Source: Trichocoleus desertorum NBK24 (lineage in GTDB: Bacteria; Cyanobacteriota; Cyanobacteriia; FACHB-46). Taken from it: a DNA stretch of 64,000 nt. The notes beneath the pieces were generated by a model. The model did not search any database and was not told the origin of the DNA. It saw only the letters and a list, made by a program, of their open reading frames with translations. Shown here in pieces: positions 29,550 through 38,459 of this stretch (within the stretch, counting starts at the first letter, position 1; every line of letters begins with the position of its first letter). The translations under genes and the position numbers were made by a program. The stretch spans positions 1,893,628 to 1,957,627 of the forward strand of contig NZ_CP116619.1 in the NCBI RefSeq assembly GCF_030409055.1, given 5' to 3'.

Positions 29550-31184
29550 GTGAACTTGGTTTATCTGCTGCTCAAAACCTCTTGGGTGAGTGTGATTTTT
29601 GCAATGCTGACTGGCTTGCTAGGTGGTGCGAGTAGTACTGGCCTGATTGCCCTGATCAACCGCACCCTAACGAGTCAAAATCCAGCCAATGCAGCGTTGA
29701 TTTGGAATTTCACGGCTTTGGGCTTAGTACTGTTGCTCAGCACGATCGCCTCACAAATTCTCTTAGCACGACTGGCTCAAGGCTCCATCTTTGAGTTACG
29801 GCTGCTGTTAAGCCGTCAAATCCTAGCTTCCCCACTAAGGCAACTAGAAGCCCTCGGCGCATCCCGACTATTGGCTACTCTGACAGACGACATTCAATCA
29901 GTTGCCAACGCCCTCTTCTCGTTTCCAGTACTTTGTATTGATTTAGCCATTCTGGTGAGTTGCCTTGCTTATCTGGCGTGGCTTTCCTTGTCGGTGTTTG
30001 GGTTGATGATGCTGGTGCTGGTACTTGTGATCGCTAGCTTGCAACTGATTATCAATCGAGCCAGAAAAGCCCTATCCCTAGCCCGCAAAGAGCAAGACAG
30101 CTTACTGCATCATTTCCAAGCCATCATCGCAGGCATCAAAGAGCTAAAGCTGCATTACCAACGGGGACAAAGCTTCCTCACCGAAGATCTGTATACCACT
30201 GCGAGTGCTGCCCGTGACCATAACATCGCAGGCATGACCACCTTCGCGATCGCCGGAGGCTATGGACTCCTCGCTACCTTTTTAATCATTGGTTTGTTGC
30301 TTTTCGCCTTGCCCCGCTTTGTCAGCACCAGTCCCGAAGTTCTGTCTGGTTACGCCCTCGTTGCGCTTTATTTAATGCTGCCTTTCCAAGGAATCTTGGG
30401 GGTCATTCCGGTTTTAAGCCGAGCTACTGTAGCTCTAGACGCGATTCAAGCCTTGGGGTTAGCCTTGGCCGAACACGCTACTGAGGCAACGGCGATCGCT
30501 CCTCCTGCGCCCAATACGACTTGGCGACAACTCAATCTCTTAGGTGTAACTCATGCCTATCGAGGCGAACGGGAAGAAGACGGATTTACGCTAGGGCCAC
30601 TGACCCTCAGTTTTCAACCGGGAGAAGTGGTGTTTCTAGTAGGTGGCAACGGCAGCGGCAAATCAACTTTAGCCAAGCTCATTACGGGACTCTACAGCCC
30701 CGAAGCGGGTGAGTTGCAGTTTGATGGTCAGGCGATCGCGGATGCGAATCGGGAATGGTATCGGCAGCACTTCTCGGTGGTTTTTGCCGACTTTTACCTG
30801 TTCGAGCGCTTGTTAGGGTTGGGCGATCGCGATGACCTTGATCCGCAAGCCAAGGAGTATTTGATCCAACTCCACCTCGACCATAAAGTTCGTGTTCAGG
30901 ATGGCACGCTATCCACCACAACGCTTTCTCAAGGACAACGCAAACGATTGGCACTGCTCACGGCCTATTTAGAAGACCGCCCCATTTACTTGTTTGATGA
31001 ATGGGCTTCCGATCAAGACCCGATCTTCAAAGAAATTTTCTACACGCAACTGCTGCCAGAACTGAAGCAGCGAGGCAAAGCTGTCTTGGTAATTAGCCAC
31101 GACGATCACTATTTCCATCTTGCCGACCGCATTGTGAAGCTGGATTATGGCAAGCTGGAATACGACAAGCGCATTGCTGCCTAA
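29550..31184 (+). CDS. Cyclic-peptide-type ABC exporter (SyrD/PvdE-like)
   Basis: A 544-residue half-transporter. Six hydrophobic helices (about 1-300) are followed by an ATPase domain: Walker A GGNGSGKSTL (about 367-376), signature LSQGQRKRLALL, Walker B IYLFDEWASDQDP and switch His in VISHDDHYF. The DEWASDQDP form and the short, accessory-free membrane domain are characteristic of cyclic peptide/siderophore exporters of the SyrD/PvdE type. No peptide synthetase or precursor gene lies nearby, so the cargo is unknown. The start is GTG 29550; rsmB follows almost immediately. Confidence 0.88.
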   Translation: MNLVYLLLKTSWVSVIFAMLTGLLGGASSTGLIALINRTLTSQNPANAALIWNFTALGLVLLLSTIASQILLARLAQGSIFELRLLLSRQILASPLRQLEALGASRLLATLTDDIQSVANALFSFPVLCIDLAILVSCLAYLAWLSLSVFGLMMLVLVLVIASLQLIINRARKALSLARKEQDSLLHHFQAIIAGIKELKLHYQRGQSFLTEDLYTTASAARDHNIAGMTTFAIAGGYGLLATFLIIGLLLFALPRFVSTSPEVLSGYALVALYLMLPFQGILGVIPVLSRATVALDAIQALGLALAEHATEATAIAPPAPNTTWRQLNLLGVTHAYRGEREEDGFTLGPLTLSFQPGEVVFLVGGNGSGKSTLAKLITGLYSPEAGELQFDGQAIADANREWYRQHFSVVFADFYLFERLLGLGDRDDLDPQAKEYLIQLHLDHKVRVQDGTLSTTTLSQGQRKRLALLTAYLEDRPIYLFDEWASDQDPIFKEIFYTQLLPELKQRGKAVLVISHDDHYFHLADRIVKLDYGKLEYDKRIAA

Positions 31185-31186
31185 TT

Positions 31187-32530
31187 TTGCCCGTGCCCAA
31201 CCCTCGCCAACTTGCCTTCCTTGCCCTGCGATCGATCCAACGGGATGCCTTTGCGGATGTGGCGCTCGATCGCGTCCTGCAAGATGCTGAACTGAATAGC
31301 CAAGATCGACGGTTAGCGACCGAACTGGTATATGGCAGCGTCAGGCGACAACGAACTTTAGATGCGCTGATCGATCAATTGGGCAAAAAGAAATCACACC
31401 AGCAACCTCCAGATCTGCGGGCCATTCTGCACTTGGGGCTGTATCAACTGCGCTACTTGAATCAAATTCCTGCTTCGGCTGCGGTCAATACTACTGTTGA
31501 GCTAGCTAAACAAAATGGTTTTCCGGGGCTAACTGGGTTTGTCAACGGCTTGATGCGGCAATATATCCGCCTCACCGAATCTGCTGGCGACCCTTTACAA
31601 CTCCCTGCCGACCCAGTCCAACGGCTAGGAACGCTACACAGCTACCCCGACTGGATCGTTCAAGTATGGCTAGATCAACTAGATTTGGCTGAAACTGAGC
31701 GACTATGCGAGTGGATGAATCGTCCGCCGCACATTGACTTGCGCATCAATCCCCTCCGCACCTCACTGGAGGCCGTAGAAGCAGCGATGCAAGCCGAAGG
31801 TGTGGCAGTAAAACGTTTACCTCACCTGCCCCAAGCTCTACGCTTGCTGGAGCCTGCAGGTGCGATTCAGAAATTGCCAGGGTTTCAGGAAGGCTGGTGG
31901 ATGGTACAGGATGCCAGTGCCCAGTTAGTCAGCTATCTGGTTGACCCGCAACCTGGAGAATTTGTGATTGATGCTTGTGCCGCTCCTGGTGGTAAGGCTT
32001 TGCATCTGGCCGAACTGATGCAAGATCAAGGCACTATTTGGGCTTGCGATCGCACCTCGTCTCGCCTCAAAAAACTTACAGAAAACGCCGAACGCTTAGG
32101 CATTCACTCCACCAAGATCAGCATTGGTGACAGCCGCGATCAACCTCAATTTGTGGGTAAGGGCGATCGCGTTTTGCTAGATGCACCTTGTTCTGGACTC
32201 GGTACGCTCAACCGTCACGCCGATGCCCGCTGGCGACAAACTCCTGATCGGGTACAAGAACTGGGAACGCTGCAACAAGAACTGCTAACCGCCGCCGCAA
32301 CTTGGCTGAAGCCCGATGGCGTGCTAGTTTATGCGACCTGTACACTACATCCGCAGGAGAATGAGCAAGTAATTACAGCATTTCTAGCACAGCATCCCGA
32401 CTGGCAAATTGAGCCGCCTGCCCCCAGTTCACCTGCTGCTGCCTTTGCCACACCTCAAGGCTGGGTCAAAGTTTGGCCCCATCGTCAACAAATGGACGGC
32501 TTCTTCATGGTTCGTCTTAAGCGCAGCTAG
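31187..32530 (+). CDS. rsmB: 16S rRNA (cytosine-967-C5)-methyltransferase RsmB
   Basis: A 447-residue enzyme with an N-terminal NusB-like RNA-binding domain (about 1-140) and a C-terminal SAM-dependent methyltransferase. SAM-binding IDACAAPGGKALHLAEL and the two catalytic Cys motifs DAPCSGLG and ATCTLHPQEN are present. It methylates C967 of 16S rRNA. The start is TTG 31187 or GTG 31193; both are two to eight bases past the ABC transporter stop, so translation is likely coupled. Confidence 0.95.
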   Translation: MPVPNPRQLAFLALRSIQRDAFADVALDRVLQDAELNSQDRRLATELVYGSVRRQRTLDALIDQLGKKKSHQQPPDLRAILHLGLYQLRYLNQIPASAAVNTTVELAKQNGFPGLTGFVNGLMRQYIRLTESAGDPLQLPADPVQRLGTLHSYPDWIVQVWLDQLDLAETERLCEWMNRPPHIDLRINPLRTSLEAVEAAMQAEGVAVKRLPHLPQALRLLEPAGAIQKLPGFQEGWWMVQDASAQLVSYLVDPQPGEFVIDACAAPGGKALHLAELMQDQGTIWACDRTSSRLKKLTENAERLGIHSTKISIGDSRDQPQFVGKGDRVLLDAPCSGLGTLNRHADARWRQTPDRVQELGTLQQELLTAAATWLKPDGVLVYATCTLHPQENEQVITAFLAQHPDWQIEPPAPSSPAAAFATPQGWVKVWPHRQQMDGFFMVRLKRS

Positions 32531-32553
32531 CTTTGAATTTCTGATGTTAAGAC

Positions 32554-32585
32554 AAAAAAATAACTCCAGCTGATGCACTGGAGTT
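32554..32585 (-). terminator. Terminator of psb35
   Basis: AACTCCAG (32562-32569) pairs with CTGGAGTT (32578-32585) with an 8-base loop; on the minus strand it is followed by TTATTTTTTT. It ends the leftward psb35 transcript and may also limit readthrough from rsmB. Confidence 0.85.
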
Positions 32586-32628
32586 TCACACTAGACTACT
32601 TTAACGAGTTTTCTCAATAGTTTAGCGA

Positions 32629-32708
32629 GGCTGATCAATCCCAGAAGTTTCTTCCTTGTCTACTTCAAAGGCTGACCAATGCCAGGAGTTTCTTCCTTGT
32701 CTACTTCA
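32629..32708. repeat. 41-bp tandem duplication of the psb35 3' end
   Basis: The 39-base segments at 32629-32667 and 32670-32708 are near-identical (differences at three positions, by eye) and spaced 41 bases apart. The right copy encodes the real C-terminus (EVDKEETPGIGQPLK-stop); the left copy, beyond the stop, would read EVDKEETSGIDQPR-stop. It is a relic duplicate of the gene end, now 3' untranslated. Confidence 0.92.
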
Positions 32709-32890
32709 GGCACAATTTCAGGACGATCCTTAGATTCCCAACCTACAGGACGCTTAGAGTTATACCAAGCGATCGAACCAATGGATGCAGCCGCAATAAA
32801 TCCGACGATATAAACCAGGGTGGCAGAAATGGGGAAGTGGGGAGTATTTGTAGCAACATCCGCTGCCGCTGCCGCAATTAATAAAGACAT
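32660..32890 (-). CDS. psb35: Photosystem II assembly protein Psb35
   Basis: A 76-residue protein with one membrane helix (SATLVYIVGFIAAASIGSIAW, about 22-42) followed by YNSKRPVGWESKDRP and an acidic tail EVDKEETPG. This is the pattern of Psb35 (Ssl2148 of Synechocystis), which stabilises the CP47 assembly module and its high-light-inducible partners in the thylakoid. Assignment is by recalled family pattern. The gene has its own terminator, and its 3' end is tandemly duplicated. Confidence 0.82.
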   Translation of the reverse strand: MSLLIAAAAADVATNTPHFPISATLVYIVGFIAAASIGSIAWYNSKRPVGWESKDRPEIVPEVDKEETPGIGQPLK

Positions 32891-33008
32891 CTTAATAACC
32901 TCTCTACGCTTTGAAATACTAATTTACAGTACAACAACCGTAGCAGAGCCTGCTGAGGAGGTGGATCTCCCTAGAGTTGGATTCGGCTCCCCCTCCTAAG
33001 ACAGTCCT

Positions 33009-35432
33009 TTAGAATGCGGGTGGCGCAGGCTCAGAATCAGCGGGCGGTGCAGGTTCGGCGGGTGGAGCTTCTTCCTCAGGAACATAGTCGCTGGGTGGAG
33101 CTTCTTCCACAGGAGCTTCCTCAGGAACATAGTCGCTGGGTGGAGCTTCCTCTGCTACAGGTTCAGGCGCAGGTTCGCTCGGAGCTGAATCGTAAGACCC
33201 GCCGGAGTCATAGCTCTCGCCCGAATCGTAGCCACCTCCAGAATCGTAGCCACCTCCGGAATCATAGCTACTCCCAGAATCGTATCCGCCACCAGAGCTT
33301 TCGCTACTCGCAGCCCCCATTTCAGGCGCGGTACTGCCCGTAAGCTCTCGCTTCGGAGTCACAGGCTTGGCTTTGATACTGCCTTTGCGCCCTTCAAAAC
33401 TTGGCAACTCTGGAAACTTCTCTACTGGCATGCCTTGCACAGCCTTAGTCATGAATTCACGCCAAGTGTGAGCAGCCGTCCCACTCGACCCCCAAGTTGG
33501 GTCATTGTTGTCGTTGCCTAACCAAACTCCTGTGACGACCTGAGGAATATAGCCAATAAACCAGAGGTCACGCGCCTCCTCAGAAGTGCCTGTTTTTCCA
33601 GCCACAGGTCGCCCCAATTGGGCTGGCCGACCCGTTCCAGACTGCACCACGCCCTCCAGCATCCAAGTCAGGATGGAAGCAGTGCCTTTATCAACCACTC
33701 GTTTAGGTTTGAAATCGGCCTTGTAAAGAACTTCCCCCTGCCGATTCAGAATCCGTGTAATGCCGTGGGCTGGGACAGCATTTCCTTGAGCAGCCAAGGT
33801 TCCATAAGCACTAGTCAGCTCTAGCAAGTTAACTTCCGACGCTCCGAGGGCTAAAGAATACGTCGGCATCAACTTAGACTGAATGCCCATGTCCTTCGCC
33901 ATCTTGACAACCGGATCAAATCCGACGTCAATTAAGACCTTGACCGCAACCACATTGACAGAATAGGTCAAGGCATCTCGCATCGAGACCCAACCGCGAT
34001 AAGTTTTGCCGTAGTTCTGCGGCTTGTAACCATCGACGGTGTATTGAGCATCCAAATAGCCATCGGTGGGCGAGAAGCCAGCCGCGATCGCGCTCGTGTA
34101 AACCAAGGTTTTGAATGTAGAACCGGGTTGGCGTTGGGCTTGTGTGGCTCGGTTAAATTGGCTCTTGCGATAGCCGTCCCCGCCCACCAATGCCTTAACC
34201 TGACCATTACGAGGATCAATCGCAACTAACGCTGCTTGGCTAAAACCCTCTGCCGATCCATCTAGCTCCACCGCATCTTTAATCGCTTTTTCTGCGGCTT
34301 TCTGCCATTGTCGGTTGAGGGTCGTCTCAACGGTTAACCCACCCAGTTCCAAAGCTTCGGGAGAAACGTACTTCGGCAATTCTTGCTGGACATAAGAGGT
34401 AAAATAGGGCGCTTCGATTACCAAGCGTTTAGGTGCACTAGGTTTTAGTTGCAAAGGAGCCGCGATCGCTTGATCCATCTCGGCTTTGCTGATGTAGCCC
34501 GCATCCTGCATTCGCTGCAACACCACATTGCGCCGCCTCGTTGCCGTTTCTGGATTCACCAAGGGCGAGTAAACACTAGGCGCAGGGGGCAACCCAGCAA
34601 TCATCGCCGTTTCTGGTAAAGTCAGCTTCTCGACTGGCTTACTAAAATACACCCAAGCGGCATCAGCCACACCATAGGCACCTGAACCTAGATAAACCAA
34701 GTTTAAGTAGCGCTCTAGAATCTGCTCTTTCGGCATCTGTCGCTCTAATTCTTGAGCCAGCATCGCTTCTTTAAGTTTGCGAGTAATGCTACGCTCTTGA
34801 TTTAGAAAAACGATGCGAGCGACCTGCTGCGTAATGGTACTACCGCCCTGCACCAAATCCCCTGAGACTAAATTGGAGAGGGCTGCACGCAAAATGCCTT
34901 GATAGTCAACCCCCTGATGCTGATAGAATCGACGATCTTCCGCAGCGATGAAAGCTTCAACGGTAGTTTTGGGAAATTGACCCATTGTCAACTTTTCCCG
35001 TGTGGCAGGCCCAGACTGCTGTAGGATAGTACCGTCAGCAGCTTTAACCGTGAGAGTCCCATCTCGGACAAAGGTAAAGATACTGCCAGTGTCGGGCAGA
35101 GTGCTCTTTAACGACCACCAGCCAACTCCCAAAGCGCACAGGCCACTACTTAAACCGAGACCCAGCCAAAAAAGACGGTTGCGATGGAGAGGTTTGGGGC
35201 CTTGAAAGGGGCGTAGGATTGGGGCAAATCGTGAACCCTCAACGTTAGCGATCGCCTGAGAAGATAGTTCTTTGACGTTCGACGCTAGCCGCTTGCCTGG
35301 TGATTTAGGCACTTTCTTCCGCCGTCGCTTGGGTTGCGCTTGATCATTGGAGAGGGTCGATCCAGGTTCCGCTGATTCAGCAGGATTCAACTTGGTCGAA
35401 AAGCCTCTGAACCTTGAGATAAACTTTGCCAC
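33009..35432 (-). CDS. Class A penicillin-binding protein (PBP1a family)
   Basis: An 807-residue bifunctional peptidoglycan synthase. A basic cytoplasmic N-terminus and one membrane helix (FWLGLGLSSGLCALGVGWW, about 88-106) precede the glycosyltransferase domain (EDRRFYQHQGVD with the catalytic Glu, QGGSTITQQVAR) and the transpeptidase (GSTFKT SxxK, SVN, KTGTSEE). All catalytic residues are present. The last ~110 residues are low complexity: YDSGGG units, then two copies of APPSDYVPEEAP, then Pro/Ala/Glu. The tail may bind wall or be an elastic linker. The gene is monocistronic and leftward. Confidence 0.95.
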   Translation of the reverse strand: MAKFISRFRGFSTKLNPAESAEPGSTLSNDQAQPKRRRKKVPKSPGKRLASNVKELSSQAIANVEGSRFAPILRPFQGPKPLHRNRLFWLGLGLSSGLCALGVGWWSLKSTLPDTGSIFTFVRDGTLTVKAADGTILQQSGPATREKLTMGQFPKTTVEAFIAAEDRRFYQHQGVDYQGILRAALSNLVSGDLVQGGSTITQQVARIVFLNQERSITRKLKEAMLAQELERQMPKEQILERYLNLVYLGSGAYGVADAAWVYFSKPVEKLTLPETAMIAGLPPAPSVYSPLVNPETATRRRNVVLQRMQDAGYISKAEMDQAIAAPLQLKPSAPKRLVIEAPYFTSYVQQELPKYVSPEALELGGLTVETTLNRQWQKAAEKAIKDAVELDGSAEGFSQAALVAIDPRNGQVKALVGGDGYRKSQFNRATQAQRQPGSTFKTLVYTSAIAAGFSPTDGYLDAQYTVDGYKPQNYGKTYRGWVSMRDALTYSVNVVAVKVLIDVGFDPVVKMAKDMGIQSKLMPTYSLALGASEVNLLELTSAYGTLAAQGNAVPAHGITRILNRQGEVLYKADFKPKRVVDKGTASILTWMLEGVVQSGTGRPAQLGRPVAGKTGTSEEARDLWFIGYIPQVVTGVWLGNDNNDPTWGSSGTAAHTWREFMTKAVQGMPVEKFPELPSFEGRKGSIKAKPVTPKRELTGSTAPEMGAASSESSGGGYDSGSSYDSGGGYDSGGGYDSGESYDSGGSYDSAPSEPAPEPVAEEAPPSDYVPEEAPVEEAPPSDYVPEEEAPPAEPAPPADSEPAPPAF

Positions 35433-35538
35433 TATAGCTCCTCACTCACCACCACTCACCAAGCCGCCATTCGCTCTTATTTTAGGGCTTGGTACCCCAA
35501 TCTGCACCCCAATAATCGAAATCGTCCTATCGCAAGTC

Positions 35539-35575
35539 TGTCTGGAAAGTCAAGTATTTATAACCTTTCCAGACA
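35539..35575. other. 11-bp hairpin between chlG and the PBP gene
   Basis: TGTCTGGAAAG (35539-35549) pairs with CTTTCCAGACA (35565-35575). It lies past the chlG stop on the leftward strand and before the PBP start. The A run on the right side means a T run precedes, not follows, the hairpin for leftward transcripts, so a classical terminator is doubtful. Confidence 0.5.
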
Positions 35576-35616
35576 AAAAATTGTTTGAAGTGTCTTAGGC
35601 GGCCTATGCTGATCCC

Positions 35617-36708
35617 CTAAACTCCAGCATGGCCCAGGGCTAGAGCAGCGACTAGCATCCCCAACACTAAAAAGGGCTGAGCGCTGGCTTGATACTTCAC
35701 GTCGTTCTTGAGCGGATCGCGCAAGAAATACATATCTTGGAACGTGATTTGAGGAATTACTAGCAATAGCAAAATCACAGCGTATAGATTTTGGTGAATG
35801 CTGAGTAAATAAGCCGCAACGCCCAGTTGAAACACATCAATCATAAGCACGCAGATCCAGGCAGCGGTGGCAACCCCAAACATTACGGGCAAAGACTTCA
35901 ATCCTAACTGGCGATCGCCCTCCACACTTTTGAAGTCATTTACGATCGCAATTCCCAAGCCCGCGAAGCTGTAGAACAAGGTCAACAACACAATCGTGGG
36001 ATTGAGATCGCCAAACAGAGCATGCCCCGCCCACCAAGGCAACGCGATGTAACTCGCCCCCAGCGCGTAGTTACCCAACCAACCATTTTGCTTTAACTTC
36101 AGGGGTGGCGCGGAATAAATATAAGACACAAAGGAGCCGCCTAGAGCTAGCACTGTAATCGTGGGAAACGTGTGCCCTGCCCACTGATCGAGCGCATAGG
36201 CAATGCCAACACCCCCCAGAAGCAATGCCCAAATTTGCACCTGCACTTGCGGCAACGAAATGGCACCAGAAGGAATCGGGCGGTAGGGTTCATTGATGGC
36301 GTCTAGGTCGCGGTCATAAAAATCGTTGATCGTCTGGGTGTAGCCCGTCAGCATCGGCCCTGACATCAACATACAAGCCGCTGAGATTAAGACGCACTCT
36401 AGGCTCCAGCGAAAATTTCCACCAGAAGCCGCTCCGCAGACTACGCCCCAGATTAAGGGAATCCAGGTGATCGGCTTCATCAGTTGCAGGCGAATCTTCC
36501 AAATTGAGGTTTCTCCTGCTTCCGCCCCTTTCATACCCAGGAGTTGTCGCGCTTTGGCACTCCGATTTGCAGCTTCTGGAGCCGTTGTGCTCAAAGGGGC
36601 AGTGGTATTCGCTTGCACATCTAGCTTGGCGGCAGCCTCTTGAACTTCTGCCATTCCAACTGCGGGAGAAATATTGGAGTCTGGAGGTAAGGGAGTTGGG
36701 TCAGACAT
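35617..36708 (-). CDS. chlG: Chlorophyll synthase ChlG
   Basis: A 363-residue UbiA-family prenyltransferase that attaches a geranylgeranyl or phytyl tail to chlorophyllide, the last step of chlorophyll a synthesis. The two Asp-rich motifs are NDFYDRDLDAINEPYRPIPSG (split, about 126-146) and NDFKSVEGDRQLGLKSLP (about 250-267), with about eight hydrophobic helices. The N-terminal ~70 residues are polar and variable, as in other cyanobacteria. It lies about 90 bases downstream of get3d in the same direction. Confidence 0.97.
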   Translation of the reverse strand: MSDPTPLPPDSNISPAVGMAEVQEAAAKLDVQANTTAPLSTTAPEAANRSAKARQLLGMKGAEAGETSIWKIRLQLMKPITWIPLIWGVVCGAASGGNFRWSLECVLISAACMLMSGPMLTGYTQTINDFYDRDLDAINEPYRPIPSGAISLPQVQVQIWALLLGGVGIAYALDQWAGHTFPTITVLALGGSFVSYIYSAPPLKLKQNGWLGNYALGASYIALPWWAGHALFGDLNPTIVLLTLFYSFAGLGIAIVNDFKSVEGDRQLGLKSLPVMFGVATAAWICVLMIDVFQLGVAAYLLSIHQNLYAVILLLLVIPQITFQDMYFLRDPLKNDVKYQASAQPFLVLGMLVAALALGHAGV

Positions 36709-36797
36709 AAGATTTTTAGATTTAATGCCTGGAACCCAGGCAACTACTTCTCAACAGCTCAATCGATGCTCAATCACCAGCTTAAAACGACAACAGG

Positions 36798-37910
36798 TTA
36801 AAACGAGATGATTAAGTAACCATCCTGGAATTTGGCACCTGTCACGGGTTTGCCACTCAATTCAGGTGGCAATGATATATTACGTCGCTGATCCCCTGCT
36901 TCAATCGTGATTTCAGGGCCATTCTGCGAGAGCTTGACTTGCTTCTTGTCAAAGCCTGGGAGGAAGAGAGCAACCTTGCGCTCAGCCACATTCACCGCGA
37001 TCGCTCTGGGTGCTTGATCAGCTTGGCTGAAGTCGGGCAAAGCATCTATCAGCGGCTGCCAATCATCTCCGGTTCGTACTGGAAACGCATGAGTTATGAG
37101 GGGATCAAACTCAGTGGTTAACGTTTGCGCGATCGCGTGACTCACCATTGCTTGATTCAGAATCACCCCACCGACTGTCAGGCCGATTTGTTGAGCACTA
37201 CCCCAGAGATAACGAGCCGTGGCGATCGCCGCTGGATCTTCGGTCGTGACCAAGTAGGCAGCAACCCGATGGGGATTGTTAACGGCAGCTTTTCCTTCGT
37301 CTAATATGTTGCTCACCTGATTGGTAGGCTGAGCCCAATTATCGGGTGACCAACTGACGTTGAGAACGGTGCTGACTAAAGGCTGAACGAAAGGCGATTC
37401 TAAAATCGTTCTACCGAGATCGGAATCAGTGAAAACCTTACGGAAGCGGCGTACATACCAGCTCAACACTTCGGGCATCCCTAGCATTCGTAGGGTCGCT
37501 TGGTCGCCTGTGCCATCGTAAACAATGACATCATACTGACCGCTAGCATCGTACTCGCGCAAGGCGTTCAGGGCCAAAGCGCTATCCATGCCAGGAAGAA
37601 CGCCCAGTTCTTGACCAAATACAGCCTTCAAGATGGGAGTCCGTAAATACTGAGCTTCTATCTTTTTGACTTCTTCCCAACTGCGCTCTAGAAGAGTAGC
37701 GCTTTGAAACTGCACAGCCTGTAGATTTGGGGCAATTTCTTGGGGGTCAGCCGTCAAAGTAGTTCCCAAGAGCCAACCCAGATTTGGGCCAGGATCTTGA
37801 CCGACGAGCAAAACTCGCTTCCCTTGACCAGCAAAGCGTTTGGCAGTGGCGATCGCAACCGTTGTCCGACCCGTACCACCTTTTCCCAAAAACGTCAAAA
37901 TTAGGGACAT
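36798..37910 (-). CDS. get3d: Get3d-like ArsA/GET3-family ATPase with alpha-crystallin domain
   Basis: A 370-residue SIMIBI-class ATPase. The deviant Walker A is GKGGTGRTT (residues 9-17): the signature lysine K10 is present, but the P-loop lysine is Arg15. A DPGPNLGWLLG switch follows. The C-terminal ~60 residues (ERKVALFLPGFDKKQVKL to DGYLIISF) form an Hsp20/alpha-crystallin-like beta sandwich, which sets Get3d of photosynthetic organisms apart from canonical Get3. Client proteins are unknown; a chaperone role for membrane or photosynthetic proteins fits the neighbours chlG and petP. Confidence 0.87.
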   Translation of the reverse strand: MSLILTFLGKGGTGRTTVAIATAKRFAGQGKRVLLVGQDPGPNLGWLLGTTLTADPQEIAPNLQAVQFQSATLLERSWEEVKKIEAQYLRTPILKAVFGQELGVLPGMDSALALNALREYDASGQYDVIVYDGTGDQATLRMLGMPEVLSWYVRRFRKVFTDSDLGRTILESPFVQPLVSTVLNVSWSPDNWAQPTNQVSNILDEGKAAVNNPHRVAAYLVTTEDPAAIATARYLWGSAQQIGLTVGGVILNQAMVSHAIAQTLTTEFDPLITHAFPVRTGDDWQPLIDALPDFSQADQAPRAIAVNVAERKVALFLPGFDKKQVKLSQNGPEITIEAGDQRRNISLPPELSGKPVTGAKFQDGYLIISF

Positions 37911-38089
37911 TAAAAGCTTCCTACAACAACAGTGCGCAACTCATTTGCTGCTTAGGATTTCTATGCTAGAGGGCTTCCTGTAAGGCTGTCCTCATCTTAG
38001 CGGTAGGTTCAGGGGCAACTATTGAGGATCAATGAGGATCTAGTGACGACAAGGGTTGATCAAGCTCAACTTTGCCTAACCCATATGCT

Positions 38090-38281
38090 TTACTGAACCG
38101 CTCGTACTTCATCCTCAAAAAACCAAGTCGCAAACTTATCATCAAACTCCACGAGCACACCCACACCGCCGTCCACCATCCGAAAATCCCGAATGGTACC
38201 AGTTTGTCCTAGTTTGTTGATTACAGCAGGAGGGACACGATCTCTCAAACGGCGAACTTGTACTCTTTGGCCGACTTCCAT
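38090..38281 (-). CDS. petP: Cytochrome b6f subunit PetP (DUF2862)
   Basis: A 63-residue SH3-like protein: MEVGQRVQVRRLRDRV, then GQTGTIRDFRMVDGGVGVLVEF and DDKFATWFFEDEV as its conserved parts. PetP is a peripheral cytoplasmic subunit of the cyanobacterial cytochrome b6f complex and affects linear electron flow. ATG 38281 is chosen because the family starts there; an extension of four codons is possible. It precedes get3d and chlG on the same strand. Confidence 0.88.
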   Translation of the reverse strand: MEVGQRVQVRRLRDRVPPAVINKLGQTGTIRDFRMVDGGVGVLVEFDDKFATWFFEDEVRAVQ

Positions 38282-38395
38282 GGTTGCTCTCAATTGTTAC
38301 AAACCATTTCACAGTTTATCAGCGTCTTGCCGTTGCGATAGCAATTCATTCAAGCCGAAACTTCAATGAGTGGAGAATTTGCTGCCAAAAAGCGA

Positions 38396-38431
38396 AATAA
38401 AAAACCCGCCAGTCTGAGCACCAGCGGGTTT
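38396..38431 (-). terminator. Terminator of the metallothionein gene
   Basis: AAACCCGC (38402-38409) pairs with GCGGGTTT (38424-38431); on the minus strand a TTTTTTATTT tract follows. It lies about 30 bases past the smtA stop. Confidence 0.9.
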
Positions 38432-38459
38432 CTTGTTGTAGGTATTGCTGCTTGAAATC

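Noticed and set aside
35440-35480. Yfr1 small RNA
   Set aside because: CTCCTCACTCACC resembles the Yfr1 core (ACUCCUCACAC) only partly and lacks flanking stem-loops.
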